Both the position numbers and the translations under genes were made by a program. From assembly GCA_004297005.1 (NCBI GenBank), contig SCVA01000001.1, forward strand, positions 1 through 64,000: a DNA stretch of 64,000 bases, read 5' to 3'. The notes beneath the pieces are model-generated. The model worked only from the letters and a program-made list of their open reading frames with translations. It was not told where the DNA came from and searched no databases. Positions 43,024-51,187 of the stretch are shown one piece after another. The DNA is from Nevskiaceae bacterium. Lineage in GTDB: Bacteria > Pseudomonadota > Gammaproteobacteria > Nevskiales > Nevskiaceae. Position 1 is the stretch's first letter; each line of letters opens with the position of its first letter.

Positions 43024-44423
43024 CCGCCGTGCCCTTGGTGGGCGGCGTGAGGGTCGACTGACTGCGTGGGAGCACCGGTGACCGCCGGCGTCGCGCGTCG
43101 CACCGGGGTGCCGAAATCGGGGTCGTTGGATACGCAGCGCGCCTGTTCCCGCGCCGGGCTGCGATACCAGCCGGGATCGCGATAGTCGCCGGAGGCGAGG
43201 TTGTCGCGCACCTTGACGAGCGTGAACATGCCGCCCATCTCCAGCGGTCCCTGCGGACCTTCGCCGGCCATCATCGGCAAGGTGTTGTCCGGGCCTGGCA
43301 GCATGCCCATCGCGACGTGGCCGCCGTGCTCGGACATGCCGTCCTTGCCCATCGCCATGTAGCCGGGCAGCAGCTTGCGGATCTCGTCCTCGACGCCGGA
43401 CTGATCGACTCCGATGGCATTGGGGATCTCGTGACCCATCGGTCCCATGGTGTGGTGCGACATATGGCAGTGCAGCGCCCAGTCGCCTGGCACCGCGACG
43501 AACTCCAGATCGCGGATCTGGCCGACACCCACGATCTCGGTCACCTCGCGTCGCCACTGCGCGCGTGGCCAGCGCCCGCCGTCGCCGCCGGTCACCTCGA
43601 AGCGCACGCCGTGCATGTGGATCGGGTGGTTCCACATCGACAGATTGGCGACGCGGACACGCACCCGCTCGCCACTGCGCGCCACCAGTGGCTCGATGGC
43701 GGGGAAGGTCTTGGAATTGAAGGTCCAGAGATCGAAGTTCTGCATCACCGAAGGGTCGGGCCGCGAGGTGCCCGGATGCAGCGCCCAGTTGTGCATGATG
43801 AAGGCGTAGTCGCGGTCGACGGCTTCGCGCTGGCGCGGGTGGACGATGAACAGGCCCATCATGCCCATCGCGATCTGCGTCATCTCGTCGGCATGCGGGT
43901 GGTACATGTGGCTGCCGTGCTGGCGCAGGGTGAATTCGTAGGCATAGGTCTCGCCCGGCTGGATGTGGCGCTGGCTCAGGCCGCCGACGCCGTCCATGCC
44001 GCTGGGCAGCAGGATGCCGTGCCAGTGCACCGTGGTCGGCTCGCCTAGCCGGTTGGTGACGTAGATGCGCACGCGGTCGCCTTCCACCGCCTCGATGGTC
44101 GGGCCGGGCGTGCTGCCGTTGTAGCCCCAGCATTTGGCCACCGAGCCGGGCGCGAACTCGTGCTCGACCTCCTCGGCAACCAGATGGAACTCCTTGACGC
44201 CGTTGACCAGCTTGTACGGCAGCGTCCAGCCGTTGAGCGTGCGTACCGGGGTGTAGCTGCCGTCGGGCGCGCGCGGCGGCTGAGGTGCCGCCTCCGGCTC
44301 GCTGGCTTCGGGGGGCGAAGCGTGCTGATGCGCTTGGGTTTCGGCGGCGCGGGCTAGGCCGCTGGCGGCGAGGGCGGCGGAGCCCCAGCCGAGTCGGGAC
44401 AGCAAGTGGCGGCGCGAAATCAT
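43020..44423 (-). CDS. CopA-like multicopper oxidase
   Basis: A 467-residue Tat-exported oxidase: the start M-I-S-R-R-H-L-L-S is a twin-arginine signal. Copper ligands are in H-W-H-G, H-M-Y-H-P-H-A-D-E, N-H-P-I-H-M-H-G and the final H-C-H-M-S-H-H-T-M-G. A Met/His/Gly-rich segment (G-H-V-A-M-G-M-L-P) and a His-rich tail could handle extra Cu. It should oxidise periplasmic Cu(I) for copper tolerance. The start overlaps the stop of the TolC-like gene (ATGA), so it is the third cistron after copL. Confidence 0.92.
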   Translation of the reverse strand: MISRRHLLSRLGWGSAALAASGLARAAETQAHQHASPPEASEPEAAPQPPRAPDGSYTPVRTLNGWTLPYKLVNGVKEFHLVAEEVEHEFAPGSVAKCWGYNGSTPGPTIEAVEGDRVRIYVTNRLGEPTTVHWHGILLPSGMDGVGGLSQRHIQPGETYAYEFTLRQHGSHMYHPHADEMTQIAMGMMGLFIVHPRQREAVDRDYAFIMHNWALHPGTSRPDPSVMQNFDLWTFNSKTFPAIEPLVARSGERVRVRVANLSMWNHPIHMHGVRFEVTGGDGGRWPRAQWRREVTEIVGVGQIRDLEFVAVPGDWALHCHMSHHTMGPMGHEIPNAIGVDQSGVEDEIRKLLPGYMAMGKDGMSEHGGHVAMGMLPGPDNTLPMMAGEGPQGPLEMGGMFTLVKVRDNLASGDYRDPGWYRSPAREQARCVSNDPDFGTPVRRATPAVTGAPTQSVDPHAAHQGHGG

Positions 44424-45874
44424 GGCGCGTCTCCGTGGTGATGGGCGTGGGAGGTTTCGGCGGGGGCGTCGGTGCCGGGCAGCAGGCTGCCGGCGTCCAC
44501 ACGTCCCTCGGTCTTTGTTTCGGGCTCCGGCAGGCGGCGGCCGATGGCGCGGCTCAAGGCGCTGCGCGCCAGCCAGTAGTCGCGCACCGCGTCCAGGTAG
44601 TCGCCGTAGGCCGCGTACTCCTGCTGCTTGGCCAGCAGCAGATCGAAGGCGCCGACCAGCATGTAGTTCAGCTCGCGCTGGGTCTGCGCCACCGCCGCCT
44701 CGCGCTGCGGGATCAGCTCCTCGCGCAGGCGTAGCAGGCGGCGCTGTGCCGACTGCAATTCGGCGTAGGCGGCGCCGACCTCCTGCTGCACATCCAGCTC
44801 GTTGGCGCGCAGCTCGGCCTCGGCGCTGGCGAGCAGGGCCTGGGCCTGGGCCTTGCGGCCGCTGCCCCAGTTGAACAGGGGCAATTGCCAGGACAGGCTG
44901 GGCCCGAGCAGGCGGCTGCCGTCGGTCTCCCGCTCGTACTCGGCGCCCACTTCCAGCGGCCCCAGTAGCCGTTCGCGGCGCTCCAGGCCGGTGGCGACCT
45001 GCACGCTGTCCAGCCGCCGCCTTGCCGCCGCCAGGTCGAGGCGGGAGTCGGCGGCCAGTTGCAGCAACTCGGGCAGCGACAGGCTCTGCTCGGGAGGCTG
45101 CGGCAGGCCGGGCGCGAGCGCCCAGCCCTGATGGTCGGCGGCCAGTCCCATGCGTCGTTGCAGCAGGCCGCGCGCGGCGCTGGCTTCGGCGCCGGCGGTT
45201 TCGGCGTCCAGGGCGGCCTGGCTGGCGGCGGCCTGCTCGGCGGCCAGTGCGCGCCGGCTCAGGTTGCCGGCCTCGAAGTAGCGCTGCGCCAGATCGGCGG
45301 AGGCGCGGGCCGCGCGGGCCACCGCCTGGCGCATGGCGGCAGCCTGCTCGGCGCCGGCCAGCCGGTACCAGGCCGCTTCCACCTCGTAGGCGATGCCCAG
45401 AGTCTGGTCGGCGACCTCCAGCTTGGCGGTCTCGAAACGGTCGCTGGCAAGGCGGCTTCGGGCGGGCAGGAACAGCAGCTCGGTGAAGTTGAACGCCAGG
45501 CCCAGGCTCAGCTGTGGCCGGATCGCGGCCGGATCGTCGGAACTCAGGCGCGCGGCGCTGAGCACGGGGTTGGACAGCCGGGCGGCGTCATAGACCTCGG
45601 CGGCGGCAAAGCCGAGGCTGGCCAGGTAGTGGCTCAACTCGGGACTGTTGAGCAGGGCCAGGCTGACCGCGTCGTCCGGCTGCAGCGGCTGGCTCAGCAG
45701 CCGCGACTGGAGTTGGCGGAGGTCGCCGCTGGCCTGGGGCAGGCCGCGCTCGGCCGTGGTTTCAGCGACCGCCGAGCGGCCCCAATCGGCGGGCAGGCTG
45801 GCGCAGCCGGCCAGGCCCGCGGCCAGCAGGGCCGCGCACAGGCGGCCATGGTGAAGGAAATGAATAGTGGTCAA
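44420..45874 (-). CDS. TolC-family outer-membrane efflux protein in the copper operon
   Basis: A 484-residue outer-membrane lipoprotein (lipobox L-A-G-C) of the OEP family with two repeated helical halves (E-L-L-x-L-A-x-x-x-R-L-D-L-A-A-A-R-R and R-A-N-E-L-D-V-Q-Q-E-V). No ATG is available. A TTG at 45874, placed at the signal peptide and 7 bases after GGAG, is the best start. No inner-membrane pump is visible nearby, so partners are elsewhere. It lies between copL and the multicopper oxidase. Confidence 0.85.
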   Translation of the reverse strand: MTTIHFLHHGRLCAALLAAGLAGCASLPADWGRSAVAETTAERGLPQASGDLRQLQSRLLSQPLQPDDAVSLALLNSPELSHYLASLGFAAAEVYDAARLSNPVLSAARLSSDDPAAIRPQLSLGLAFNFTELLFLPARSRLASDRFETAKLEVADQTLGIAYEVEAAWYRLAGAEQAAAMRQAVARAARASADLAQRYFEAGNLSRRALAAEQAAASQAALDAETAGAEASAARGLLQRRMGLAADHQGWALAPGLPQPPEQSLSLPELLQLAADSRLDLAAARRRLDSVQVATGLERRERLLGPLEVGAEYERETDGSRLLGPSLSWQLPLFNWGSGRKAQAQALLASAEAELRANELDVQQEVGAAYAELQSAQRRLLRLREELIPQREAAVAQTQRELNYMLVGAFDLLLAKQQEYAAYGDYLDAVRDYWLARSALSRAIGRRLPEPETKTEGRVDAGSLLPGTDAPAETSHAHHHGDAP

Positions 45875-45881
45875 GGCAAGA

Positions 45882-45927
45882 CTCCATCGCAGGGGATACC
45901 GCTGCCCGGGGGGGCAGCGGGATGGAG
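45882..45927 (-). promoter_or_regulatory. Shine-Dalgarno-sequestering hairpin in the copper operon
   Basis: In the minus-strand RNA, CTCCATC pairs perfectly with GATGGAG, and inside it CCGCTGCCC pairs with GGGCAGCGG around CCCC. The GGAG ribosome site of the TTG-started TolC-like gene is in the outer stem, 7 bases from the start. Closed, it should block translation. Its trigger is unknown, though copper or CopL translation are plausible. Confidence 0.55.
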
Positions 45928-46007
45928 CGGCAGGCGGGTGCAAAAGCGAGTCAGCCCAACTCGGTTGTCGAGGGGGGCTGCGCGCAGACCGTCGCCAGCC
46001 GCGGCGC

Positions 46008-46421
46008 TCAGGCGGCCTTGAGGTCCGGCGGTCGCAGGCGCGCGCCCTGATGGGCGGGCAGGGGGTCGGAACTGCCCTGGACAGCGGCGAGCCGGGCGAG
46101 CGCTGCCTGCGATAACCAGGAACTCAGCGCCAGGGGCAGGGCCAGCCCACCGCCCGGCATGCAGTGATTGGCGGTACAGGCGCAGCCGCAGTGGCAGCCG
46201 CTCGGGTTCGTCGGTGCGTCGTCCGAGGGTTTCTCGGCGCTGATCGCCGTGTGGTGATCGCCATGGCCCATGGCGGCGTGATCCATGCTCTGCGCGGTGG
46301 CAGCGGCCGTCGTGGCGGCCGAGGTATGCCGGCATTCGTGCGCCGCTGCGCGCGCGATGCCCGGCATGGCCAGCAGATGGCTGGTCAGCAGGCAGAGCAG
46401 CAGGAGGCGGCGTAGGAGCAT
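46008..46421 (-). CDS. copL: CopL-type metal-binding regulatory protein
   Basis: A 137-residue exported protein. The signal peptide (M-L-L-R-R-L-L-L-L to A-R-A-A) precedes a His/Met-rich region (M-D-H-A-A-M-G-H-G-D-H-H) and a Cys/His cluster C-H-C-G-C-A-C-T-A-N-H-C. These match CopL of Xanthomonas, which is needed for copper-dependent expression of the cop genes that follow it. A TolC-like gene and then a multicopper oxidase come next, in place of the classic copA-copB order. Confidence 0.85.
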   Translation of the reverse strand: MLLRRLLLLCLLTSHLLAMPGIARAAAHECRHTSAATTAAATAQSMDHAAMGHGDHHTAISAEKPSDDAPTNPSGCHCGCACTANHCMPGGGLALPLALSSWLSQAALARLAAVQGSSDPLPAHQGARLRPPDLKAA

Positions 46422-46482
46422 GAGGACGGGGCGACTAGTCTGTCCCCTAGACTCTACGCCTCTCCACGAGTTCCCGGCCAGC

Positions 46483-47190
46483 ATGAAACTGATCAAGGCG
46501 TACCAGAACAATGCTTTTCTCAACGGCGAGGATGCCCGCACCGTGCGCATCCTCTGCGAGTATCTGGAGCCGCTGTCGCGGCTCAGGCGCGAGGGCGTGA
46601 GCCGCGCCATCGTCGCCTTCGGCTCGGCACGGCTGCGTCCGCAGAGCGCCGATGCCCAGGAGCGCGACTGGTTCCGTCAGGCCGCCGACCTCGGCGAGCG
46701 CCTGGCCGCCTGGACCTGCGAGAAGCACGCGGTCGACCAGCGCTACCACCTGGTGACCGGCGGCGGGCCGGGGATCATGGAGGCGTTTCAGGAAGGCGGC
46801 GCCCGGGTGGACCGCCGGCTCAACGTCGGCATGGGCATCTCGCTGCCCTTCGAGCAGCATGGCAATCCCTACCTCGACGCGCCGCTGGCCTTCGAGTTCC
46901 ATTACTTCTTCATGCGCAAGTTCTGGTTCATGAACCTGGCCAAGGCGGTGGTGGCCTTCCCGGGCGGCTTCGGCACCCTGGACGAACTGTTCGAGGTGCT
47001 GACCCTGGTGCAGACGCGCAAGGCCGAGGCCATGCCCGTCGTGCTGTTCGGCCGCGAATACTGGGAGGAGGTGCTGAACCTGCCGCTGCTCGCCCGGCGT
47101 GGGCTGATCTCGGAGGGGGATCTCAACCTGTTCCGGGTGGTCGACAGCGTCGACGAGGCCTACGAGCACCTGACCAAGGCGCTGAACTGA
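46483..47190 (+). CDS. LOG family protein
   Basis: A 235-residue lysine-decarboxylase-like (LOG) nucleotide phosphoribohydrolase. G-G-G-P-G-I-M-E-A and P-G-G-F-G-T-L-D-E, the family's two signature motifs, are intact, as are F-M-R-K and other conserved residues. Relatives release free bases from nucleoside monophosphates, including cytokinins. It is longer at the N-terminus than plant-type LOGs. It is divergent from copL, with 61 bases between the two starts, so promoters are shared or overlapping. Confidence 0.92.
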   Translation: MKLIKAYQNNAFLNGEDARTVRILCEYLEPLSRLRREGVSRAIVAFGSARLRPQSADAQERDWFRQAADLGERLAAWTCEKHAVDQRYHLVTGGGPGIMEAFQEGGARVDRRLNVGMGISLPFEQHGNPYLDAPLAFEFHYFFMRKFWFMNLAKAVVAFPGGFGTLDELFEVLTLVQTRKAEAMPVVLFGREYWEEVLNLPLLARRGLISEGDLNLFRVVDSVDEAYEHLTKALN

Positions 47191-47212
47191 AAAGGGCCGC
47201 CATCGGCGGCCC
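47190..47212 (-). terminator. Intrinsic terminator after the PA3496-like gene
   Basis: GGGCCGCC/GGCGGCCC stem with a 3-base loop. On the minus strand it is followed by TTTT. It lies between the convergent LOG gene and the 85-residue gene and may stop both. Confidence 0.75.
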
Positions 47213-47221
47213 TGAGGGCGA

Positions 47222-47479
47222 CTAGCGGCGGCCGGGACGCGGCCGTTCTTCGCGGAACAGATAGGACTCGAGATCTTGGTCGACGAGCTTCTTGAGCTCG
47301 CGCGCCTCACGGTACTTCTCGACATCGCGCCAGTCACGGCGGGCTTCGCCGGTGGCCGGGTCGATATCCGGCACGTCTTCGGAATACGACTCCTCGCCAA
47401 CGAAGTCGTCGTAGGTCTTGGCCACAGCCTCGGCGGCGGCCTTGGCTTCTTTGGCTTTCTTGCTGGGACGTCCTGCCAT
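47222..47479 (-). CDS. PA3496-like small protein
   Basis: An 85-residue charged protein. A Lys/Ala-rich start (M-A-G-R-P-S-K-K-A-K) precedes D-W-R-D-V-E-K-Y-R-E-A-R-E-L-K-K, the helical motif of a small gammaproteobacterial family exemplified by PA3496. No signal or membrane segment is present. The role is unknown. It has its own terminator. Confidence 0.75.
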   Translation of the reverse strand: MAGRPSKKAKEAKAAAEAVAKTYDDFVGEESYSEDVPDIDPATGEARRDWRDVEKYREARELKKLVDQDLESYLFREERPRPGRR

Positions 47480-47553
47480 GACGGTCGGGCTGGTCTGATG
47501 AACGAAACGGGCGCGTTTTTAGCAGTCTTTCCCCATAAAGGGAAGCCCGTTCG

Positions 47554-48180
47554 TCACCGTGGTTGTTCTGGCTGAAATTTGTTCACCAGCGGAGCAAGCT
47601 CGCCAGACCGCCGCGCGCGTCGCCAGTCGGCCGGGGTATCGAAGTCGGCACGCGCCGGTCCCAGCTCCCGAGTCTGGCCGGCCCGCCGCAGGCGTCGCAG
47701 GCTTTGGGCGCGCTCCCGGCCGCTGCTCCAGGCGACGCCGGCCAGAGAGGGCAGCGGCCGGCGCGCACCGATCAGGCTGTAGCCGCCATCCGGGGCCGGA
47801 ATCAGCAGGTAGTCGCAGTCCGCCAGCGCCGTCGCTGCCCTTCGCAGATCCTCCGGATCGAGTGCGTAGGCGTCGGAGCCCAGCAGCAGCGCTGGCCCGC
47901 CGGCCAGTGCGCGCCGCATCTTCGCGCCCAGATCGCCGGGCCCCTGACGCGCCAGCCGCAGTCCCCAGTGGCGCTGGCAGCTACGAAAATGCGGGTGACG
48001 GCTATCCGGCGCGCAGTAAAGCGTCAGCGCCTCGGCCCCGAAGGCCGCGACCGCGGTCGCCAGGGCCCGTTCCAGCAGCCGTCGCTGTACCCAGGCGGCG
48101 CCGCGCGCGCCCAGGCGTGGGATCAGTCGGGTCTTGCAGCGGCCAGGCACCGGCGCGCGGGCGAACACCAGCACCCGCAT
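47554..48180 (-). CDS. DUF2064/TIGR04282 glycosyltransferase-like protein
   Basis: A 208-residue GT-A fold enzyme. V-L-V-F-A-R-A-P-V-P-G-R-C-K-T-R-L is the nucleotide-binding start, L-L-L-G-S-D-A-Y the metal-site aspartate and P-A-P-D-G-G-Y-S-L-I-G the late conserved block. The family is named for arsenosugar synthesis, but its substrate is often unknown. The start ATG overlaps the stop of the subtilase gene (ATGA). Confidence 0.88.
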   Translation of the reverse strand: MRVLVFARAPVPGRCKTRLIPRLGARGAAWVQRRLLERALATAVAAFGAEALTLYCAPDSRHPHFRSCQRHWGLRLARQGPGDLGAKMRRALAGGPALLLGSDAYALDPEDLRRAATALADCDYLLIPAPDGGYSLIGARRPLPSLAGVAWSSGRERAQSLRRLRRAGQTRELGPARADFDTPADWRRARRSGELAPLVNKFQPEQPR

Positions 48181-50231
48181 CAGTGCCGCCGCCGCGGCCA
48201 CAGGGCCGGCAGCAGGCCGAAGGCGAGGAAGGCCCCACCGCCGCTACCCTGCGCGGGCTCGGGGTTGCCGAGCGCCTGCAGGCTGTAGGCGGTGTTTTCC
48301 ACCTGAGCGTAGTTCACCACGGTGACGAAGTAGGTGCCGGCGGCCGGGTTGTCCAGCGTCACCGACTCGTTGCCGCTACTGGCGCCGCCGATCTGGTCGG
48401 CGTCGGTCTCGAAGACCTGTTCGCCGCTGTCCGGATCGACATCCAGGCTGATCAGGTAGCGCGCCGGCTGGCCGCGTTTGATCAAGAGGTCGATGTCCTG
48501 GCCGGCCTGGCTCTCGAAACGCAGGGCACGCAGGCCGGCTGGCGCGTCGAAGTGCCAAGTGTGGAATTCGTCGTAGAGATCGGTCTGGAGAATGCCCCGG
48601 GCGGTCTGGCCGTCCTGCAGACGGCCGGTTTCCAGCAGCAGGCTGCGACGGGCGCTATAGCCGCCGGCGGCGCTGAGTGTCAGGCGCAGGCGAAGTTGCC
48701 GGTGGCCGCTGCTGCCGGCCGGCAGACTGATCGGGAAGCGCACGCTGGCGACGCCTTCGCGGGCCAGGTTGCCGAAGCTCTGCGCGCCACCGCCGACCGT
48801 GGCAGCGCCATCGTCCACGCTGAGCTGGCCGCTGACGGCGGTCGCTTCCAGCCACTGGTTGCGCAGGCGAATTTCCAGTTGCGCGGTCTCACCGGGGTCG
48901 AGCGCGCCGTTGCCGTCGTCGACCAGTTGCACGGCGTCGATCACCAGATTGGGGCGCGGCGCCAGGTCGAGGGCTGCCGCCACGTCGAGCCGGCCGCTGG
49001 CGACCCGCAGGTCGATGTCGTCACCGCCGGCCGCGCCTTCCATCAGCCGCGCCTTGGTTTCCAGATAGTCGGCGGCGGGGTAGCTCATCCGCACCAAGGC
49101 GGCCGCGCCAGCCGTGTAGGGTGAGGCGAAGGAGGTGCCGGTGACGCCAGGGCTGGTTGACCAGCCGCCGCCCAGCGCGGTGGTGACGATCTGTAGTCCG
49201 GGTGCGGTGATGTCCACCGTGGTCGGGCCGAACTGGCTGAAGCTGGCGATGCCATCCTGGCGATTGCTGGCCGCCACCGAGAGGATGTTGGGCAGCGCGT
49301 AGTTGGCCGGATAGGAGAGCTGCGAGTCGTCGATGTTGGAGTCGTTGTTGCCGGCGGCGGCGACGAACAGCACATCGGCCTGCTCCAGGCGCGCGATGGC
49401 CTCCAGTTCCAATTGCGAAAAGCCGGGGCCGCCGTAGCTGGCATTGATGATCTTGGCGCCCTGGCCGCGCGCGTAGTCGTAGGCGGCGATGGCGCTGGCG
49501 GTATCAAAGCCGAAGCGGATCGGCAGCAGTTTCACGTCCCAGGCCACGCCCGCCACGCCGATGCCGTTGTTGCCCCGCGCACCGATGCAGCCGGCGACCA
49601 GGGTGCCATGGCTTTCGTCGCTGGCTGCCGAAGGGTCGCTGTCGCCGTTGGCGGTGTCGGTGCCCGGTAGGAAGTTGGCGGCGAGGTCCGGGTGGTCGAG
49701 CTGGAAGCCGTCGTCGATCACCGCGACGATCATCGAGCCGTCGCCGCTGCGGTCGGGCACGCCGTCGCCATTGGCGTCCCAGGCCGCCGGCAGTTTCATG
49801 TCGGCGCCGACGACCCCGGCTGGGCCGCCCGCGAAGAAGTTCGCCTGACCGCTGTTGCGCAGGCCCCATTGCTGGTCGAACAGGGGATCGTTGGGGATGA
49901 ACTCGGCGGGAAAGCGCAGGTAATTGGGCTCGGCGAGCTCGACCGCCGGGTCGGCGCGCAGCAGTGCCAGGGCGGACTCCACGCTGGTGATCGCCGGCAG
50001 CGACAACAGTTCGGCGCGCGCGCCCGGCAAGGACTGCCGCAGGCTCAGCCCTAAGCGGCTTTTGGCGGTTATTGCGGAAACGGCCTCGGCGCCATCGCGA
50101 TAGCGCACCAGCACTTCGGCATCGCGGTGCGGCGCCAGGCCAGCTCCGACCACAGCGGCCTGCGCTGCTTCGACCACGGGCAGCAGCAGGCCGGTCAGAC
50201 TGGCAAGTACGAGGAGCAAAGGGTGGCGCAT
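48180..50231 (-). CDS. Secreted subtilisin-like (S8) protease with CTERM-like tail, second copy
   Basis: A 683-residue protease. Signal peptide and I9-like propeptide, then an S8 domain with Asp in V-I-D-D-G-F, His in E-S-H-G-T-L-V-A-G, A-A-A-G-N-N for the oxyanion site and Ser in T-G-T-S-F-A-S-P. A beta-rich region and a pre-peptidase C-terminal-like domain follow. It ends G-S-G-G-G, a hydrophobic stretch and W-P-R-R-R-H, again a tripartite sorting tail. It is unlike the 23.7-kb protease in the catalytic region, so not a recent duplicate. It is coupled to the DUF2064 gene. Confidence 0.93.
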   Translation of the reverse strand: MRHPLLLVLASLTGLLLPVVEAAQAAVVGAGLAPHRDAEVLVRYRDGAEAVSAITAKSRLGLSLRQSLPGARAELLSLPAITSVESALALLRADPAVELAEPNYLRFPAEFIPNDPLFDQQWGLRNSGQANFFAGGPAGVVGADMKLPAAWDANGDGVPDRSGDGSMIVAVIDDGFQLDHPDLAANFLPGTDTANGDSDPSAASDESHGTLVAGCIGARGNNGIGVAGVAWDVKLLPIRFGFDTASAIAAYDYARGQGAKIINASYGGPGFSQLELEAIARLEQADVLFVAAAGNNDSNIDDSQLSYPANYALPNILSVAASNRQDGIASFSQFGPTTVDITAPGLQIVTTALGGGWSTSPGVTGTSFASPYTAGAAALVRMSYPAADYLETKARLMEGAAGGDDIDLRVASGRLDVAAALDLAPRPNLVIDAVQLVDDGNGALDPGETAQLEIRLRNQWLEATAVSGQLSVDDGAATVGGGAQSFGNLAREGVASVRFPISLPAGSSGHRQLRLRLTLSAAGGYSARRSLLLETGRLQDGQTARGILQTDLYDEFHTWHFDAPAGLRALRFESQAGQDIDLLIKRGQPARYLISLDVDPDSGEQVFETDADQIGGASSGNESVTLDNPAAGTYFVTVVNYAQVENTAYSLQALGNPEPAQGSGGGAFLAFGLLPALWPRRRH

Positions 50232-50353
50232 GGGCACTCCGCTAGCGGTCCCCCCGGATTCTACGGACTGAGGGCCTGGCCGGATGCCAACTCTCCCCCC
50301 AGAGAGTTTCGGGTGGCCAAAAACGCACTTTCCGGCGCGCCGTGGAAAGGCAG

Positions 50354-50381
50354 GTGAAACTGGAAAACCCTGTGGTATTAT
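50354..50381 (+). promoter_or_regulatory. Probable sigma-70 promoter of tRNA-Ala
   Basis: An extended -10 element, TGTGGTATTAT, with TATTAT at 50376-50381, is followed by a G+C-rich discriminator GCGCCCC, typical of stable-RNA promoters under stringent control. The -35 (GTGAAA at 50354) is weak. It lies about 80 bases before the tRNA. Confidence 0.55.
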
Positions 50382-50460
50382 CGCGCCCCTTCTGGCAGCC
50401 GGCCCTGGTATTTCCGGGCTCAAGTCGGCAGGGCCGCCGCAAGGCGGTTTGCGTAAGTGG

Positions 50461-50536
<76 letters not shown>

Positions 50537-50558
50537 AACGCAGATTTCAGATGCATTT

Positions 50559-50587
50559 AAAAGGCCCCGCTTTTTGCGGGGCCTTTT
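50559..50587. terminator. Intrinsic terminator after tRNA-Ala
   Basis: A 12-bp perfect stem AAAAGGCCCCGC/GCGGGGCCTTTT with a 5-base loop of T. Palindromic flanks of A and T make it bidirectional, serving the minus-strand gene that ends at 50599 too. Confidence 0.9.
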
Positions 50588-50598
50588 CGTTTCGGACA

Positions 50599-51132
50599 TC
50601 AGTTGGCGGTGGGAGCCTCCGCGGACGCGGGGTTGACCAGGGGTTGGAGAGCGCGCACCGCCAAAGTGTAGGCATCGAGCAAGTTGCGACGCAGGTATAA
50701 CCGATAGGCGCCGAAGAACACGGCGATGTCGTCCTCGAAGTCGCAGCCGCGAAGCGCGTCGTCTATCTGCACCGCCTCGGGCACGAGGCCAACGACCAGC
50801 GCGAAGGAAAACTTGTTGCGCTCGAAGAATTCCTGCCCGGCGGATACGTGGCAGGCCGCATCCCGGCATCTGGCGACCAGCTCGGTGACATCTCGGACCG
50901 ACGTCCAGCCCGGTAGATGTTCGGTCAGGGTGACGCGCAGGCCCATCGCGTCGGCCTTCTCCAACATGTCGTTGATGTAGATGAGCAGTTCGATGATGGC
51001 GGACTTGAACAGCGGGCTCCTGGTGCCGTCACTGCTGAGGATGCCACTGGACCTCACTTCCTCGATGCGCAGGAAGCTGGTGCTGAGTTCTTTCTTGGTG
51101 AACCAGGACATCGGCTCGTTGGACTGCGTCAT
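50599..51132 (-). CDS. Hypothetical protein, function unknown
   Basis: About 177 residues if started at M-T-Q-S-N-E-P. A second ATG seven codons later (M-S-W-F-T-K-K) is also possible. It is mostly helical and soluble, with no signal, and has two Cys near the middle (A-R-C-R-D-A-A-C). I do not recognise a family. It is followed by a bidirectional terminator shared with tRNA-Ala. It lies 55 bases downstream of the addA-like gene on the same strand. Confidence 0.6.
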   Translation of the reverse strand: MTQSNEPMSWFTKKELSTSFLRIEEVRSSGILSSDGTRSPLFKSAIIELLIYINDMLEKADAMGLRVTLTEHLPGWTSVRDVTELVARCRDAACHVSAGQEFFERNKFSFALVVGLVPEAVQIDDALRGCDFEDDIAVFFGAYRLYLRRNLLDAYTLAVRALQPLVNPASAEAPTAN

Positions 51133-51187
51133 GTCGCCTCGGTGCGGGAATGTGAGCGCCGCAGTCTGCGGACTTTTCCAAGCCGGC

